Shown here: positions 32,751-40,533 of the stretch, piece after piece | Position numbering within the stretch: the stretch's first letter is position 1 | Layout: each line of letters begins with the position of its first letter | Assembly (NCBI RefSeq): GCF_900119315.1 | Contig: NZ_LT827010.1 | Location: forward strand, 4,807,001 to 4,871,000 | DNA from: Actinoplanes sp. SE50/110 | GTDB taxonomy: Bacteria > Actinomycetota > Actinomycetes > Mycobacteriales > Micromonosporaceae | Reading direction: 5' to 3' | Length of the DNA: 64,000 nucleotides | Translations under genes and position numbers: made by a program | The notes under the pieces: generated by a model | The model's database searches: none | What the model saw: the letters and a program-made list of their open reading frames with translations, nothing else | Told to the model about the DNA's origin: nothing

Positions 32751-33947
32751 CGAGGTGCGGGCGATCACCCCGACCGCGAGGACGCACAGCAGTCCGCCGC
32801 TGACCAGTGCGACCGGTCCGGAGAATGCTCCGGCGACCAGGCCGGCCCGCATGTTGCCGACGTCCGGGCCGGCCTGGCCGACGATCTGCTCGGCGGCGGC
32901 GGCCCGGCCGAGCAGTGCGGCCGGGGTGTGCTGTTGGATGACGGTGGCCCGGGACACGACGGAGACGGTGTCGGCGAGCCCGGCCAGGGCCAGGCAGCCC
33001 AGGCTCAGCCACGGGTCGGTGACCAGACCGAACGCCGCGAGCGCCAGCCCCCACAGGATGGCGCCGCCGAGCATGGTCAGGCCGGGGCGGCCGAGCCGGG
33101 TGTAGGTGCCGGACAGCAGCGACGCGATCACCCCGCCGACCGCGACCGAGGTGAGGAACAGTCCGAAGGTGCGTTCGCCGCCGCCGAAGCGTTCCGCGTT
33201 GATCAGCGGGAACAGGCTGATCGGCATGGCGAGCACGGTGGCCGCGAGGTCGGTGAGCAGGGCGCCGCGGACAGCCCGGTTGTGCGCCATGAACCGCAGT
33301 CCTTCGCCGACGGCGCGGAGCCCGGAGCGGCCGGGTTCGGCGCCGCCGGGCAGGGACGGCAGCCCGGCGATGCCGTACAGCGCGGCGAGGAAGGTCAGGG
33401 TGTCGACCAGGTAGCAGCCACCGACACCGAGCCAGCCGAGCATGAGGCCGCCGAGGGCCGGCCCGGCGAGCATCGCCGCCTGGAACGAGATGTGCTTGAG
33501 GGCGAGCCCGGCCGGGAGTTCCTCGGCCGTGAGCAGGTGGGGCAGGAAGGTCCGCTGGGCGGGGCCGCCGGCCGCGACGAAGCAGGCCTGCACGACGACC
33601 AGGGCGAGCAGCCCGGTGACCGGCAGCAGCCCGAGGAAGCCCTGCACGGTGAGCAGCGCGGAGCACAGGGTGAGTCCGGCGGTGGTGCCGAGGCTGAGCC
33701 GGCGCCGATCGGCCCGGTCGGCGAGCGCGCCGGCGAACAGCCCGAACACCACGATCGGCAGCGCCTGCGCGAGCGCGACCGCGCCGGTCCACACCGTGCT
33801 GTGGGTCTGCCGCCACACCTGGTACATCACGGCGACCAGGGTCATCTGCGTGCCCAGCCCGGACAGCAGCCCGCCCGCCCACAACCGGCGGAAGGCCGGC
33901 GAGCTCCGCAGCGGCCGGAGGTCGATCAGCGCCGCACTCAGCCCCAC
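32736..33947 (-). CDS. MFS transporter (EntS/MFS_3-like exporter)
   Basis: The protein is about 403 residues with 12 predicted membrane helices. The first half shows RRLWAGGLLSGLGTQMTLVA and the loop 2-3 motif GALADRADRRRL typical of MFS. The overall pattern resembles MFS_3 exporters of siderophores and drugs. It overlaps the end of the MarR gene, whose product probably represses it. GTG 33947 is the likely start; the codons before it (to 33995) translate a tandem repeat. Confidence 0.85.
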   Translation of the reverse strand: MGLSAALIDLRPLRSSPAFRRLWAGGLLSGLGTQMTLVAVMYQVWRQTHSTVWTGAVALAQALPIVVFGLFAGALADRADRRRLSLGTTAGLTLCSALLTVQGFLGLLPVTGLLALVVVQACFVAAGGPAQRTFLPHLLTAEELPAGLALKHISFQAAMLAGPALGGLMLGWLGVGGCYLVDTLTFLAALYGIAGLPSLPGGAEPGRSGLRAVGEGLRFMAHNRAVRGALLTDLAATVLAMPISLFPLINAERFGGGERTFGLFLTSVAVGGVIASLLSGTYTRLGRPGLTMLGGAILWGLALAAFGLVTDPWLSLGCLALAGLADTVSVVSRATVIQQHTPAALLGRAAAAEQIVGQAGPDVGNMRAGLVAGAFSGPVALVSGGLLCVLAVGVIARTSSPRA

Positions 33948-34480
33948 GCCGGATCCCCGGCGAGGCCGCAGGCCGGATCCCCGGCGAGGCCCCACGCCGG
34001 GTCCCCGGCGAGCCGCTCGGCGATCCGGTCGCGGAAGCTCTTGCGGCTTAGGGCCGCTTCGATGTCACGCACGACGCGGAGCATCCCGTACGGAATCTCG
34101 GCTTCGATCTCGGCGACGGCCTCCTCGGTGGCCCGCCATTCGGCGGCGAGCCGGTCGGCGACCGCTGCGGCCTTGGCGGTCAGTGCCACCTTCTTGGTGC
34201 GCCCGTCAGCCCCGGCCGTGGTCCGCACCCATCCGGCGGCGCGCATCGCGGACACCTTCTGGCTCATCGCCGAGTGGGTCCGCCCCACCGCCGCGGCCAG
34301 CTCGGTGATCGTCATCGGCCCGCCGGCATGCAGCTTGATCAGCTCTTTCACCCAGGTGCTCTTGAGCCCGCCGAGGTCGGCCGCGGCGTAGAGCCGGGCG
34401 ATGTCGGCGTCCAGGGCCGCCTGCAGATCCCACAGGGGCCGCCAGACCGCCCGGTCGGTCGGATCGATGAAGTTCACCAC
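33938..34480 (-). CDS. MarR-family transcriptional regulator
   Basis: This 180-residue winged-helix regulator shows LGGLKSTWVKELIKLHAGGP, MTITELAAAVGRTHSAMSQK as the recognition region and the wing VRTTAGADGRTKKVALTAKA. The last ~22 residues are three copies of an eight-residue unit (LAGDPAWG) encoded by a 24-bp tandem repeat, which extends the gene into the start of the MFS gene. A 26-bp dyad just upstream is the probable autoregulatory operator. Confidence 0.87.
   Translation of the reverse strand: MVNFIDPTDRAVWRPLWDLQAALDADIARLYAAADLGGLKSTWVKELIKLHAGGPMTITELAAAVGRTHSAMSQKVSAMRAAGWVRTTAGADGRTKKVALTAKAAAVADRLAAEWRATEEAVAEIEAEIPYGMLRVVRDIEAALSRKSFRDRIAERLAGDPAWGLAGDPACGLAGDPAWG
33948..34019. 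repeat. three 24-bp tandem units spanning the MarR/MFS junction
   Basis: Units start at 33948, 33972 and 33996 (GCCGGATCCCCGGCGAGGCC plus four bases). They are multiples of three, so they add in-frame octapeptides to the MarR C-terminus and alternative N-terminal residues to the MFS frame. Confidence 0.88.
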
Positions 34481-34490
34481 GCCGGGATCC

Positions 34491-34516
34491 TAACAGCACT
34501 TATATAACCACTGTTA
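34491..34516. promoter_or_regulatory. MarR operator candidate (26-bp symmetric dyad)
   Basis: TAACAG and CTGTTA are symmetric around a central palindrome TTATATAA with 3-bp gaps on each side. It lies 11 bp upstream of the MarR start and faces the efeU promoter region, where TTGACA (34529-34534) is a -35 candidate. Confidence 0.55.
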
Positions 34517-34569
34517 CAAAGTCGGGATTTGACATCTACAACTCCGTAGAACACAGTGTCGATACCGAG

Positions 34570-34588
34570 TTAGGATTGGCTAACCTTT
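34570..34588. promoter_or_regulatory. IdeR/DtxR-like iron box upstream of efeU
   Basis: The 19-mer TTAGGATTGGCTAACCTTT matches the mycobacterial/corynebacterial consensus TTAGGTTAGSCTAACCTAA at about 15 positions. It sits 9 bp before the efeU ATG, so iron-bound repressor there would block efeUOB when iron is plentiful. Confidence 0.7.
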
Positions 34589-34596
34589 GGAGCTCC

Positions 34597-35442
34597 ATGA
34601 CCGCCATCTACCTCATCGGACTGCGTGAGGGCCTGGAGATCACGCTCGTGGTCTCGATTCTCGTGGCCTTCCTGGTCAAGAGCGACCGGCGTCCGCTGCT
34701 GCGCCCGGTCTGGGCCGGCGTCGCGCTGGCCGCGGTGATCTCCATCGGTTTCGCGGTCCTGCTGCAGGTCGGCATCGCCGAGCTCAGCTCCACCAACCAG
34801 GAGCTGTTCGAGGGGATCGCGTCGTTCGTCGCCGTGCTCTTCGTCACCTGGATGATCTTCTGGATGCGCCGGATGGCCCGCCACATCGGCGCGGACCTGC
34901 GCGACCGGATGGAGGGCGCGATCCAGGTCGGCCCGCTCGCGGTGGCCGGCGTCGCGTTCCTCGCGGTGATCCGGGAGGGTTTGGAGACGTCGATCCTGTT
35001 CTACGCGGCCGCGCAGGGCGCCACCGACGCCAAGCCGCTGATCGGCATCACGCTGGGCATGCTCACCGCGATCGTGCTCGGCTGGCTGCTCTACTTCGGC
35101 GCCGTCAAGGTCAACCTCGGGACGTTCTTCAAGTGGACCGGCGCGCTGCTGGTGCTGGTCGCCGCCGGCATCTTCAAGTACGGCTTCCACGGCCTGCAGG
35201 AGGCCAACGTCCTGGGCGGTCTGGACAAGACCGCGTTCGATCTGACCGACAGCTTCCCGCCCACCGCGTGGTACGCGGAGCTGCTCCGCGGCATGATCAA
35301 CTTTACGCCCGCGCCCACCGTGATCGAGACGGTCGCCTGGCTGGCGTACGGGATCCCGGTCCTCATTCTCTTCCTCTGGCCGGCGCGCCCCCAGCGCCCG
35401 GCCGCCGCCTCCCCCACCACCCCCGCCACCACCGCCTCCTAG
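34597..35442 (+). CDS. efeU: ferrous iron permease EfeU (FTR1 family)
   Basis: This is a 281-residue polytopic membrane protein of the Ftr1/EfeU family, the channel of the EfeUOB iron importer. The two REGLE motifs that bind iron are both present (near residues 10 and 127), with seven hydrophobic helices and a Pro/Ala/Thr-rich tail. ATG 34597 is preferred over the TTG at 34576, because the TTG lies in the iron box and GGAG precedes the ATG. efeO follows 8 bp downstream. Confidence 0.95.
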   Translation: MTAIYLIGLREGLEITLVVSILVAFLVKSDRRPLLRPVWAGVALAAVISIGFAVLLQVGIAELSSTNQELFEGIASFVAVLFVTWMIFWMRRMARHIGADLRDRMEGAIQVGPLAVAGVAFLAVIREGLETSILFYAAAQGATDAKPLIGITLGMLTAIVLGWLLYFGAVKVNLGTFFKWTGALLVLVAAGIFKYGFHGLQEANVLGGLDKTAFDLTDSFPPTAWYAELLRGMINFTPAPTVIETVAWLAYGIPVLILFLWPARPQRPAAASPTTPATTAS

Positions 35443-35449
35443 GAGAACG

Positions 35450-36586
35450 ATGAACACCGCACGACTGCTGACCGCAGGCGCCGCAGCCGCGCTACTCCTG
35501 ACGGGATGCGCCGACAAGGGCGCCGACAAAGCGGGTTCGGGCGCCGCCGGCACCGGCAAGATCACGGTGGCGGCCTCGGACACCGAGTGCAAGGTCGACC
35601 GCGGCACCGCCGGCGCCGGCACGGTCACCTTCGGCGTCACCAACAAGGGCTCCAAGATCAACGAGTTCTACGTGTACGCGGCCGGCGACCGGATCATGGG
35701 CGAGATCGAGAACATCGCGCCCGGCCTGTCCCGCGAGCTGATCGTCGAGCTCCCCGCCGGGTCGTACGAGACCGCCTGCAAGCCCGGCATGGTCGGCAAG
35801 GGCATCCGCAACGCCTTCCAGGTGTCCGGTTCGGCCGCCCCGCTGACCGAGGACGCCAAGCTGGCCCAGGCCACCGCCGACTACCAGCGCTACGTCAAGT
35901 CGCAGACCGGCGCCCTGATCGAACAGACCACCGCGTTCGTCGCCGCGGTCAAGGCCGGCGACGTGGCGAAGGCGAAGGCGCTGTACCCGGTCGCCCGCAC
36001 CTACTGGGAGCGGATCGAGCCGGTCGCCGAGAGCTTCGGCGACCTCGACCCGAAGATCGACGCCCGCGACGGCGACGTGGAGGCCGGCCAGGAGTGGACC
36101 GGCTTCCACAAGATCGAGAAGGACCTCTGGGCGACCAAGGACATCACCAAGGACGGCCCGGTCGCCGATCAGCTGCTCAAGGACGTCCAGACCATCGTCA
36201 CCAAGGCGGAATCGGTCACCTTCTCTCCGGTGGAGCTCGCCAACGGTGCCAAGGGCCTGCTCGACGAGGTCGCCACCGGCAAGATCACCGGCGAGGAGGA
36301 CCGCTACTCGCACACCGACCTGTGGGACTTCGCCGCCAACATCGAGGGCTCGCAGGGCGCCATCCAGGCCCTCCGCCCGGCCCTGCAGGACCGCGACCCG
36401 GCCCTGGTCAAGACCCTCGACGACAATTTCGCCAAGGTCCAGGCCGCGCTCGACAAGCACCGCGCCGGCGACGGCTGGAAGCTGCACAACCAGCTCACCC
36501 AGGCCGACCTCAAGGAACTCAGCGACGACATCAACGCCCTCGCCGAACCGATCAGCAGGGTGGCGGCGCTGGTCGCCAAGAAGTAA
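35450..36586 (+). CDS. efeO: iron uptake system protein EfeO (cupredoxin + M75 imelysin-like)
   Basis: This 378-residue lipoprotein has a signal peptide ending in a lipobox (LLLTGC). An N-terminal cupredoxin-like domain (about 35-125) is followed by a helical M75/EfeM domain with the HxxE motif in GFHKIEKDLW near residue 220. EfeO gathers ferrous iron outside the membrane and passes it with EfeB's help to EfeU. AGGAG precedes the ATG and the spacing to efeU is 8 bp, so it is in the same operon. Confidence 0.94.
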   Translation: MNTARLLTAGAAAALLLTGCADKGADKAGSGAAGTGKITVAASDTECKVDRGTAGAGTVTFGVTNKGSKINEFYVYAAGDRIMGEIENIAPGLSRELIVELPAGSYETACKPGMVGKGIRNAFQVSGSAAPLTEDAKLAQATADYQRYVKSQTGALIEQTTAFVAAVKAGDVAKAKALYPVARTYWERIEPVAESFGDLDPKIDARDGDVEAGQEWTGFHKIEKDLWATKDITKDGPVADQLLKDVQTIVTKAESVTFSPVELANGAKGLLDEVATGKITGEEDRYSHTDLWDFAANIEGSQGAIQALRPALQDRDPALVKTLDDNFAKVQAALDKHRAGDGWKLHNQLTQADLKELSDDINALAEPISRVAALVAKK

Positions 36587-36688
36587 CCGCATCGGACCGG
36601 CCCGGACGCGAGGCGTCGTCGCACGTCCGGGCCCACAACACCCCTCGGCAAGACCGCAAGCAGGATCCCCCGGAAAGAGGTTCGTGGC

Positions 36689-37966
36689 ATGGAACGGCGC
36701 AGAGTGCTCGGGTTGGCAGGCGCCGGCGCGGCCGGAGTGGCCGTCGCCGGAGCCGGTGCGGTGGCCCTGACCCACCGCGACTCCGCCGCGACTCCGGCAT
36801 CCGGCGCCGGCTCCGCGGCGGACGCCGCCGGGGCGATTCCGTTCTACGGGGCACGGCAGGCCGGGATCGTCACCCCGGCCCAGGACCGGCTGCACTTCTG
36901 CGCCTTCGACGTGATCACCAACGACAAGGCCGCCCTGATCGACATGCTGCAGGACTGGACGGCCGCGGCCGCCCGGATGACCCAGGGCCGGGACGCCGGC
37001 ACGTTCGGCGCGGTCGGCGGCTCGCTGGAGGCCCCGCCGGACGACACCGGCGAGGCGCTCGGCCTGCCCGCCGCCGGTCTCACCCTGACCATCGGTTTCG
37101 GCCCCACGCTGTTCCGCGACGCGCAGGGCCGGGACCGGTTCGGGATCGCCGCGAAACGCCCGGCCGCCCTGGCCGACCTGCCGAAATTCCCCCGCGACGC
37201 GCTCGAGGAGGCGATCTCCGGCGGCGACATCGGCGTGCAGGCCTGCGCCCACGACCCGCAGGTCGCCGTGCACGCGATCCGCAACCTGGCCCGGATCGGC
37301 ATGGGCAAGGTCAGCGTCCGCTGGTCCCAGCTGGGCTTCGGCCGCACCTCCTCCACCTCCACCACCCAGGCCACCCCGCGCAACCTGTTCGGTTTCAAGG
37401 ACGGCACCCGCAACCTCAAGGCGGAGGAGCCGGCCCAGCTCGACGAGCACCTCTGGGTCCAGCCCGGCGACGGCCCGGACTGGATGACCGGCGGCTCCTA
37501 CCTGGTCACCCGCAAGATCCGGATGCTGGTCGAGACCTGGGACCGCTCGTCGCTGACCGAGCAGCAGACGATCATCGGCCGGGACAAGGGCGAGGGCGCC
37601 CCGCTCTCCGGCCGGCAGGAGCACGACGAGCCGGACTTCAAAGCCCAGGACGGCGAGGGCCAGCCGGTCATCCCGGTCGACTCGCACCTGCGCCTGGCCC
37701 ACCCGGATCAGAACGCCGGCGCCCGCATCCTGCGCCGCGGCTACAACTTCGTCGACGGCTCCGACGGCCTGGGCCGGCTGAACGCCGGTCTGTTCTTCAT
37801 GGCCTACCAGCGGGACCCGCGCAAACAGTTCGTCCCCATCCAGAACCAGCTGGCCAAACAGGATGCCCTCAACGAGTACATCCGTCACACCTCGAGCGCC
37901 CTGTTCGCCTGCCCGCCCGGCATGCCGGACGCCGGCGACTACTGGGGCCGCACCCTGTTCACCTGA
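36689..37966 (+). CDS. efeB: EfeB, DyP-type heme peroxidase/deferrochelatase
   Basis: This 425-residue protein has a twin-arginine signal (ERRRVLGLAG, then a hydrophobic Ala/Gly run to about residue 30), so the folded heme protein should be exported by Tat. The DyP signature GFKDGTRN (GxxDG, catalytic Asp) is near residue 235, and the proximal heme His lies further on in the C-terminal domain (ILRRGYNFVDGSD region). EfeB oxidises ferrous iron or extracts heme iron for the EfeUO importer. It is third in the operon, about 100 bp after efeO. Confidence 0.95.
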   Translation: MERRRVLGLAGAGAAGVAVAGAGAVALTHRDSAATPASGAGSAADAAGAIPFYGARQAGIVTPAQDRLHFCAFDVITNDKAALIDMLQDWTAAAARMTQGRDAGTFGAVGGSLEAPPDDTGEALGLPAAGLTLTIGFGPTLFRDAQGRDRFGIAAKRPAALADLPKFPRDALEEAISGGDIGVQACAHDPQVAVHAIRNLARIGMGKVSVRWSQLGFGRTSSTSTTQATPRNLFGFKDGTRNLKAEEPAQLDEHLWVQPGDGPDWMTGGSYLVTRKIRMLVETWDRSSLTEQQTIIGRDKGEGAPLSGRQEHDEPDFKAQDGEGQPVIPVDSHLRLAHPDQNAGARILRRGYNFVDGSDGLGRLNAGLFFMAYQRDPRKQFVPIQNQLAKQDALNEYIRHTSSALFACPPGMPDAGDYWGRTLFT

Positions 37967-37979
37967 TCACCGCACCGGC

Positions 37980-38876
37980 TCAGCGGAGCGCGCTGTGCAG
38001 GAGTTCGACCAGGTCGAGGGTGGCCTCCCCGGTCCAGAGCACCGAGCTGAGCGCGACCAGGACCGGCAGCAGGACGGCGGCGCGCGGGGCTGCCACCGGC
38101 TGCGGTCGGAGCAGGTGCGCCACCCGGCGGGGAACCACACCGCCGGGGACGGCGGCGTGCAGCGCGGCCGCGGACGGGCTGCCGGCGCCGGCCAGCGCGG
38201 CCCGGCCGATCGCGTGCGCCAGGGTGCGCCGGTTGCCGAGGCGGGCGGCGGCGTGTTCGTCGGCGGCCCGTTCGATCAGGTAGTCGACGTGTCCGCCGAC
38301 CCACCACAGGGCCGGGTGGGCGGCGACGGCCAGCTCGGTGACCCGGGCGAGGCGGTGGTGGTGTTCGGCGAGGTGCGCGTTCTCGTGGGCGAGCAGGGCC
38401 TCGAACTGCGGGTCGGTGAGCAGGCCGCGCATCCCGGTGGTGACCACCACGTGCCCGGGGTGGCCGGGCACGGCGAACGCGCGCGGCGCCGTGTCGGGCA
38501 GCATCACCAGGTCGCCCGTACCGCGGGCCGGGACCATGGCCAGCACCCGCCGCTGCTGCCGCCAGCGCCGGATCACCGCGATCAGGCCGCCGACGAGCAG
38601 TGCCACGCTGAGCCACGGCACCCACTCGACCCCGGCCGTGTCGGCCGCGACCACCGCGGCGGACCAGCCGAACCGCCGCCCGATCGCCGGCACCTGGGCG
38701 AGCGCGTGCGCGGCCAGCAGGAGGAGGTTGAGCATGCTGGTCACCGCGACGGTCACCGCCGACCAGGCGATCACCGCGGCCGCCCGCGCGGGCGCGATCC
38801 GGTCGTCCAGCAGCCGCACCACCAGCACGGCCAGCGGCGGCACCACCACCACGGACCACAGGAAATGGTCGAACAT
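37980..38876 (-). CDS. M56-family membrane metallopeptidase (BlaR1-like)
   Basis: This 298-residue protein has four hydrophobic helices and a cytosol-facing zinc peptidase core with HENAH (HExxH) in ALLAHENAHLAEHHHRL near residue 162, plus the distal AADEHAAARL Glu. BlaR1/MecR1-type sensors cleave a BlaI-type repressor. A BlaI homologue lies on the opposite strand just beyond a [2Fe-2S] gene. No penicillin-binding sensor domain is present, as in most actinobacterial M56 proteins. GGAGGGGAG precedes the ATG at 38876. Confidence 0.87.
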   Translation of the reverse strand: MFDHFLWSVVVVPPLAVLVVRLLDDRIAPARAAAVIAWSAVTVAVTSMLNLLLLAAHALAQVPAIGRRFGWSAAVVAADTAGVEWVPWLSVALLVGGLIAVIRRWRQQRRVLAMVPARGTGDLVMLPDTAPRAFAVPGHPGHVVVTTGMRGLLTDPQFEALLAHENAHLAEHHHRLARVTELAVAAHPALWWVGGHVDYLIERAADEHAAARLGNRRTLAHAIGRAALAGAGSPSAAALHAAVPGGVVPRRVAHLLRPQPVAAPRAAVLLPVLVALSSVLWTGEATLDLVELLHSALR

Positions 38877-38987
38877 CGCCGGCTCCCCTCCGCGCGCCCC
38901 CGCGCATGCTCCCATTCCCCCGGCGGTACCGCCCAGCCGACCGCGCGGGCGGCACCCGTAGGGTGGTCGATCATGGAGGACGACGCG

Positions 38988-39359
38988 ATGGACGGCTGCA
39001 CGGTCACGGTGTGCCGGGACTGCTGCTGTGGCAGCGCCGGCAAACATCCCACGGTGGACCACGACGCCCAGCTCGACCGGCTCGCGGCGGCGCTCGGTCC
39101 GGCTCACCGCGTACGCCGCAGTCTCTGTCTTGATGTCTGTGCCCAATCGAACGTGCTGGTGGTGCAGCCCACGCCGGCGGCGCGGCGCGACGGCGCCCGG
39201 CCGGTCTGGTTCGGCCTGGTGCTCGACGACGTGGTGCTCGACGACATCTGCGGCTGGGTGCGGGCCGGCGGGCCGGGCCGCGCCGACCTCTCCCCGATGC
39301 TGGAACTGTCCGTGATCAACGCACCCCGCGCCGCACCCGGCCTGCCCGCCGGCCGATAG
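38988..39359 (+). CDS. (2Fe-2S) ferredoxin-domain (thioredoxin-like) protein
   Basis: This 123-residue protein has four Cys in thioredoxin-like ferredoxin spacing: TVTVCRDCCCGSAGKH near the start and SLCLDVCAQSNVLVVQP later, then RPVWFGLVLDDVVLDDICGW. Such proteins hold a [2Fe-2S] cluster and pass electrons or sense redox state. Two ATGs are possible (38973, 38988); GGAGGA eight bases before 38988 decides it. It is placed between the divergent M56 peptidase and the BlaI gene. Confidence 0.8.
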   Translation: MDGCTVTVCRDCCCGSAGKHPTVDHDAQLDRLAAALGPAHRVRRSLCLDVCAQSNVLVVQPTPAARRDGARPVWFGLVLDDVVLDDICGWVRAGGPGRADLSPMLELSVINAPRAAPGLPAGR

Positions 39360-39412
39360 ACCGAGCGGGTCGCGGTCGTGGACCCACAGCGGCGGTCGAT
39401 ACAGTGCGGGGC

Positions 39413-39766
39413 GTGAGCAGACGGCGCCCGGGCCAGTTGGAGTCCGAGATCATGGCGGTGCTGGCCGACGCCGATCACCCGCTCACCCCGGGCGAGGTCC
39501 GCGACGTGCTCGATCCGGCCGGCGACGTCTCGTACAGCACCGTCGTGACCACCTTGACCCGGCTGTTCGAGAAGGGGTCCGCGGTCCGGCAGCGGGACGG
39601 CCGTGCCTTCCGCTACGGCGCGCCGCACGGTCCGGCCGGCCTGGTCGCCGACCGGATGTCCCGGCTGCTGGCGATCGAGCCGGACCGCGCCTCGGTGCTG
39701 CGCCGTTTCGTCGGCAACCTGGACGCCGACGACGAGCGCCTGCTCCGCGACCTCCTCAACGAGTAG
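39413..39766 (+). CDS. BlaI/MecI/CopY-family transcriptional repressor
   Basis: This 117-residue winged-helix protein is typical of the family: PGQLESEIMAVLADADHPLT, EVRDVLDPAGDVSYSTVVTT as the recognition helix, LTRLFEKGSAVRQRDGRAFR as wing, and a C-terminal dimerisation/cleavage helix. GTG 39413 is the likely start. It is probably the cleavage target of the M56 peptidase at 37980-38876. Its 3' end overlaps the convergent DUF1707 gene by 11 bp. Confidence 0.88.
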   Translation: MSRRRPGQLESEIMAVLADADHPLTPGEVRDVLDPAGDVSYSTVVTTLTRLFEKGSAVRQRDGRAFRYGAPHGPAGLVADRMSRLLAIEPDRASVLRRFVGNLDADDERLLRDLLNE

Positions 39767-40319
39767 GCAGCTCGGGCGGCCGGGACTCCACGTTGACCTG
39801 GGAGAACCAGGCGTTGACCGCGACCCGCACCTCGGGGGTGCCGGGGAGCCGCCGGACCGGCGCCAGCCGCAGCTCGTGCTGGCTGAACGCGTGTGTCCCG
39901 GTCAGGTCGACCTCCATGCCCTCGGGCACGATCACGGTCATCTGACCGAACCAGCAGGTGCCGCTGATCTCGATGACGTCCTGTCCGGTCAGCACGGACC
40001 GCAGGTCGAGCTCGGTGGAGCCGAACAGGGTGGTGGTGCGCAGGATCCGGTCCCGCAGCCGCCACCGGCCGCGCCGCCGGGTCTGACTGAAGATGGTCAC
40101 CACCTTGTCGACGGTGGCGGCGGATCCGACCACCGGCTGGGCGGGCAGCCCGTCGATGGTCCGGGCGAGCTCGGCGTCGGTTTCGGCAGCCCACACCGCG
40201 CCGACCCGGACGCTGAACTCCTCCAGGGTGAGGCGTCCGTCGCCGCACGCGTGCTGGAGGAGTTCGGCGGTTCGTTCACGGTCACCGTCGGAGATCGGCG
40301 CCGGCACAGGAAGTCCCAC
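39756..40319 (-). CDS. DUF1707 / LiaF-like domain protein
   Basis: This 187-residue protein has an N-terminal DUF1707 domain (SDGDRERTAELLQHACGDGR, then LTLEEFSVRVGAVWAAET) and a C-terminal beta-rich LiaF/DUF2154-like domain (FGQMTVIVPEGMEVDL, AFSQ...). There is no transmembrane segment, so it is likely cytoplasmic. DUF1707 proteins are common in actinomycetes; function is unknown. It is convergent with the BlaI gene. Confidence 0.85.
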   Translation of the reverse strand: MGLPVPAPISDGDRERTAELLQHACGDGRLTLEEFSVRVGAVWAAETDAELARTIDGLPAQPVVGSAATVDKVVTIFSQTRRRGRWRLRDRILRTTTLFGSTELDLRSVLTGQDVIEISGTCWFGQMTVIVPEGMEVDLTGTHAFSQHELRLAPVRRLPGTPEVRVAVNAWFSQVNVESRPPELPTR

Positions 40320-40416
40320 GGCGCAGACCCTACAACCGAACGGCTACCACGTCTGCAACCGCCGCCGGGCACAGTTCACCCGACAAGATCAAAGAATCTG
40401 AGGAGCAGATCCGGAC

Positions 40417-40518
40417 ATGCGCGTACGCATCGCCGCAACCGTCGCGGTCATCGCGGCTGTGGTCAGCATCGCAGGCAGCCTGGCGGGTCCCCTTCGCGCG
40501 ATCTTCGGAGCGTACTGA
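40417..40518 (+). CDS. very small membrane peptide (33 aa), hypothetical
   Basis: ATG 40417 opens a 33-codon ORF MRVRIAATVAVIAAVVSIAG... that is one hydrophobic helix with a basic start and an aromatic end (FGAY). GAGGAG lies about 11 bases upstream. It ends 15 bp before the helicase start and may be translated with it. Whether it is functional or a leader cannot be told. Confidence 0.4.
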   Translation: MRVRIAATVAVIAAVVSIAGSLAGPLRAIFGAY

Positions 40519-40533
40519 CAAAATTGCAGGATC

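Noticed and set aside
35492..37888. 798-codon open frame opposite efeO and efeB
   Set aside because: Antisense shadow of two well-identified genes.
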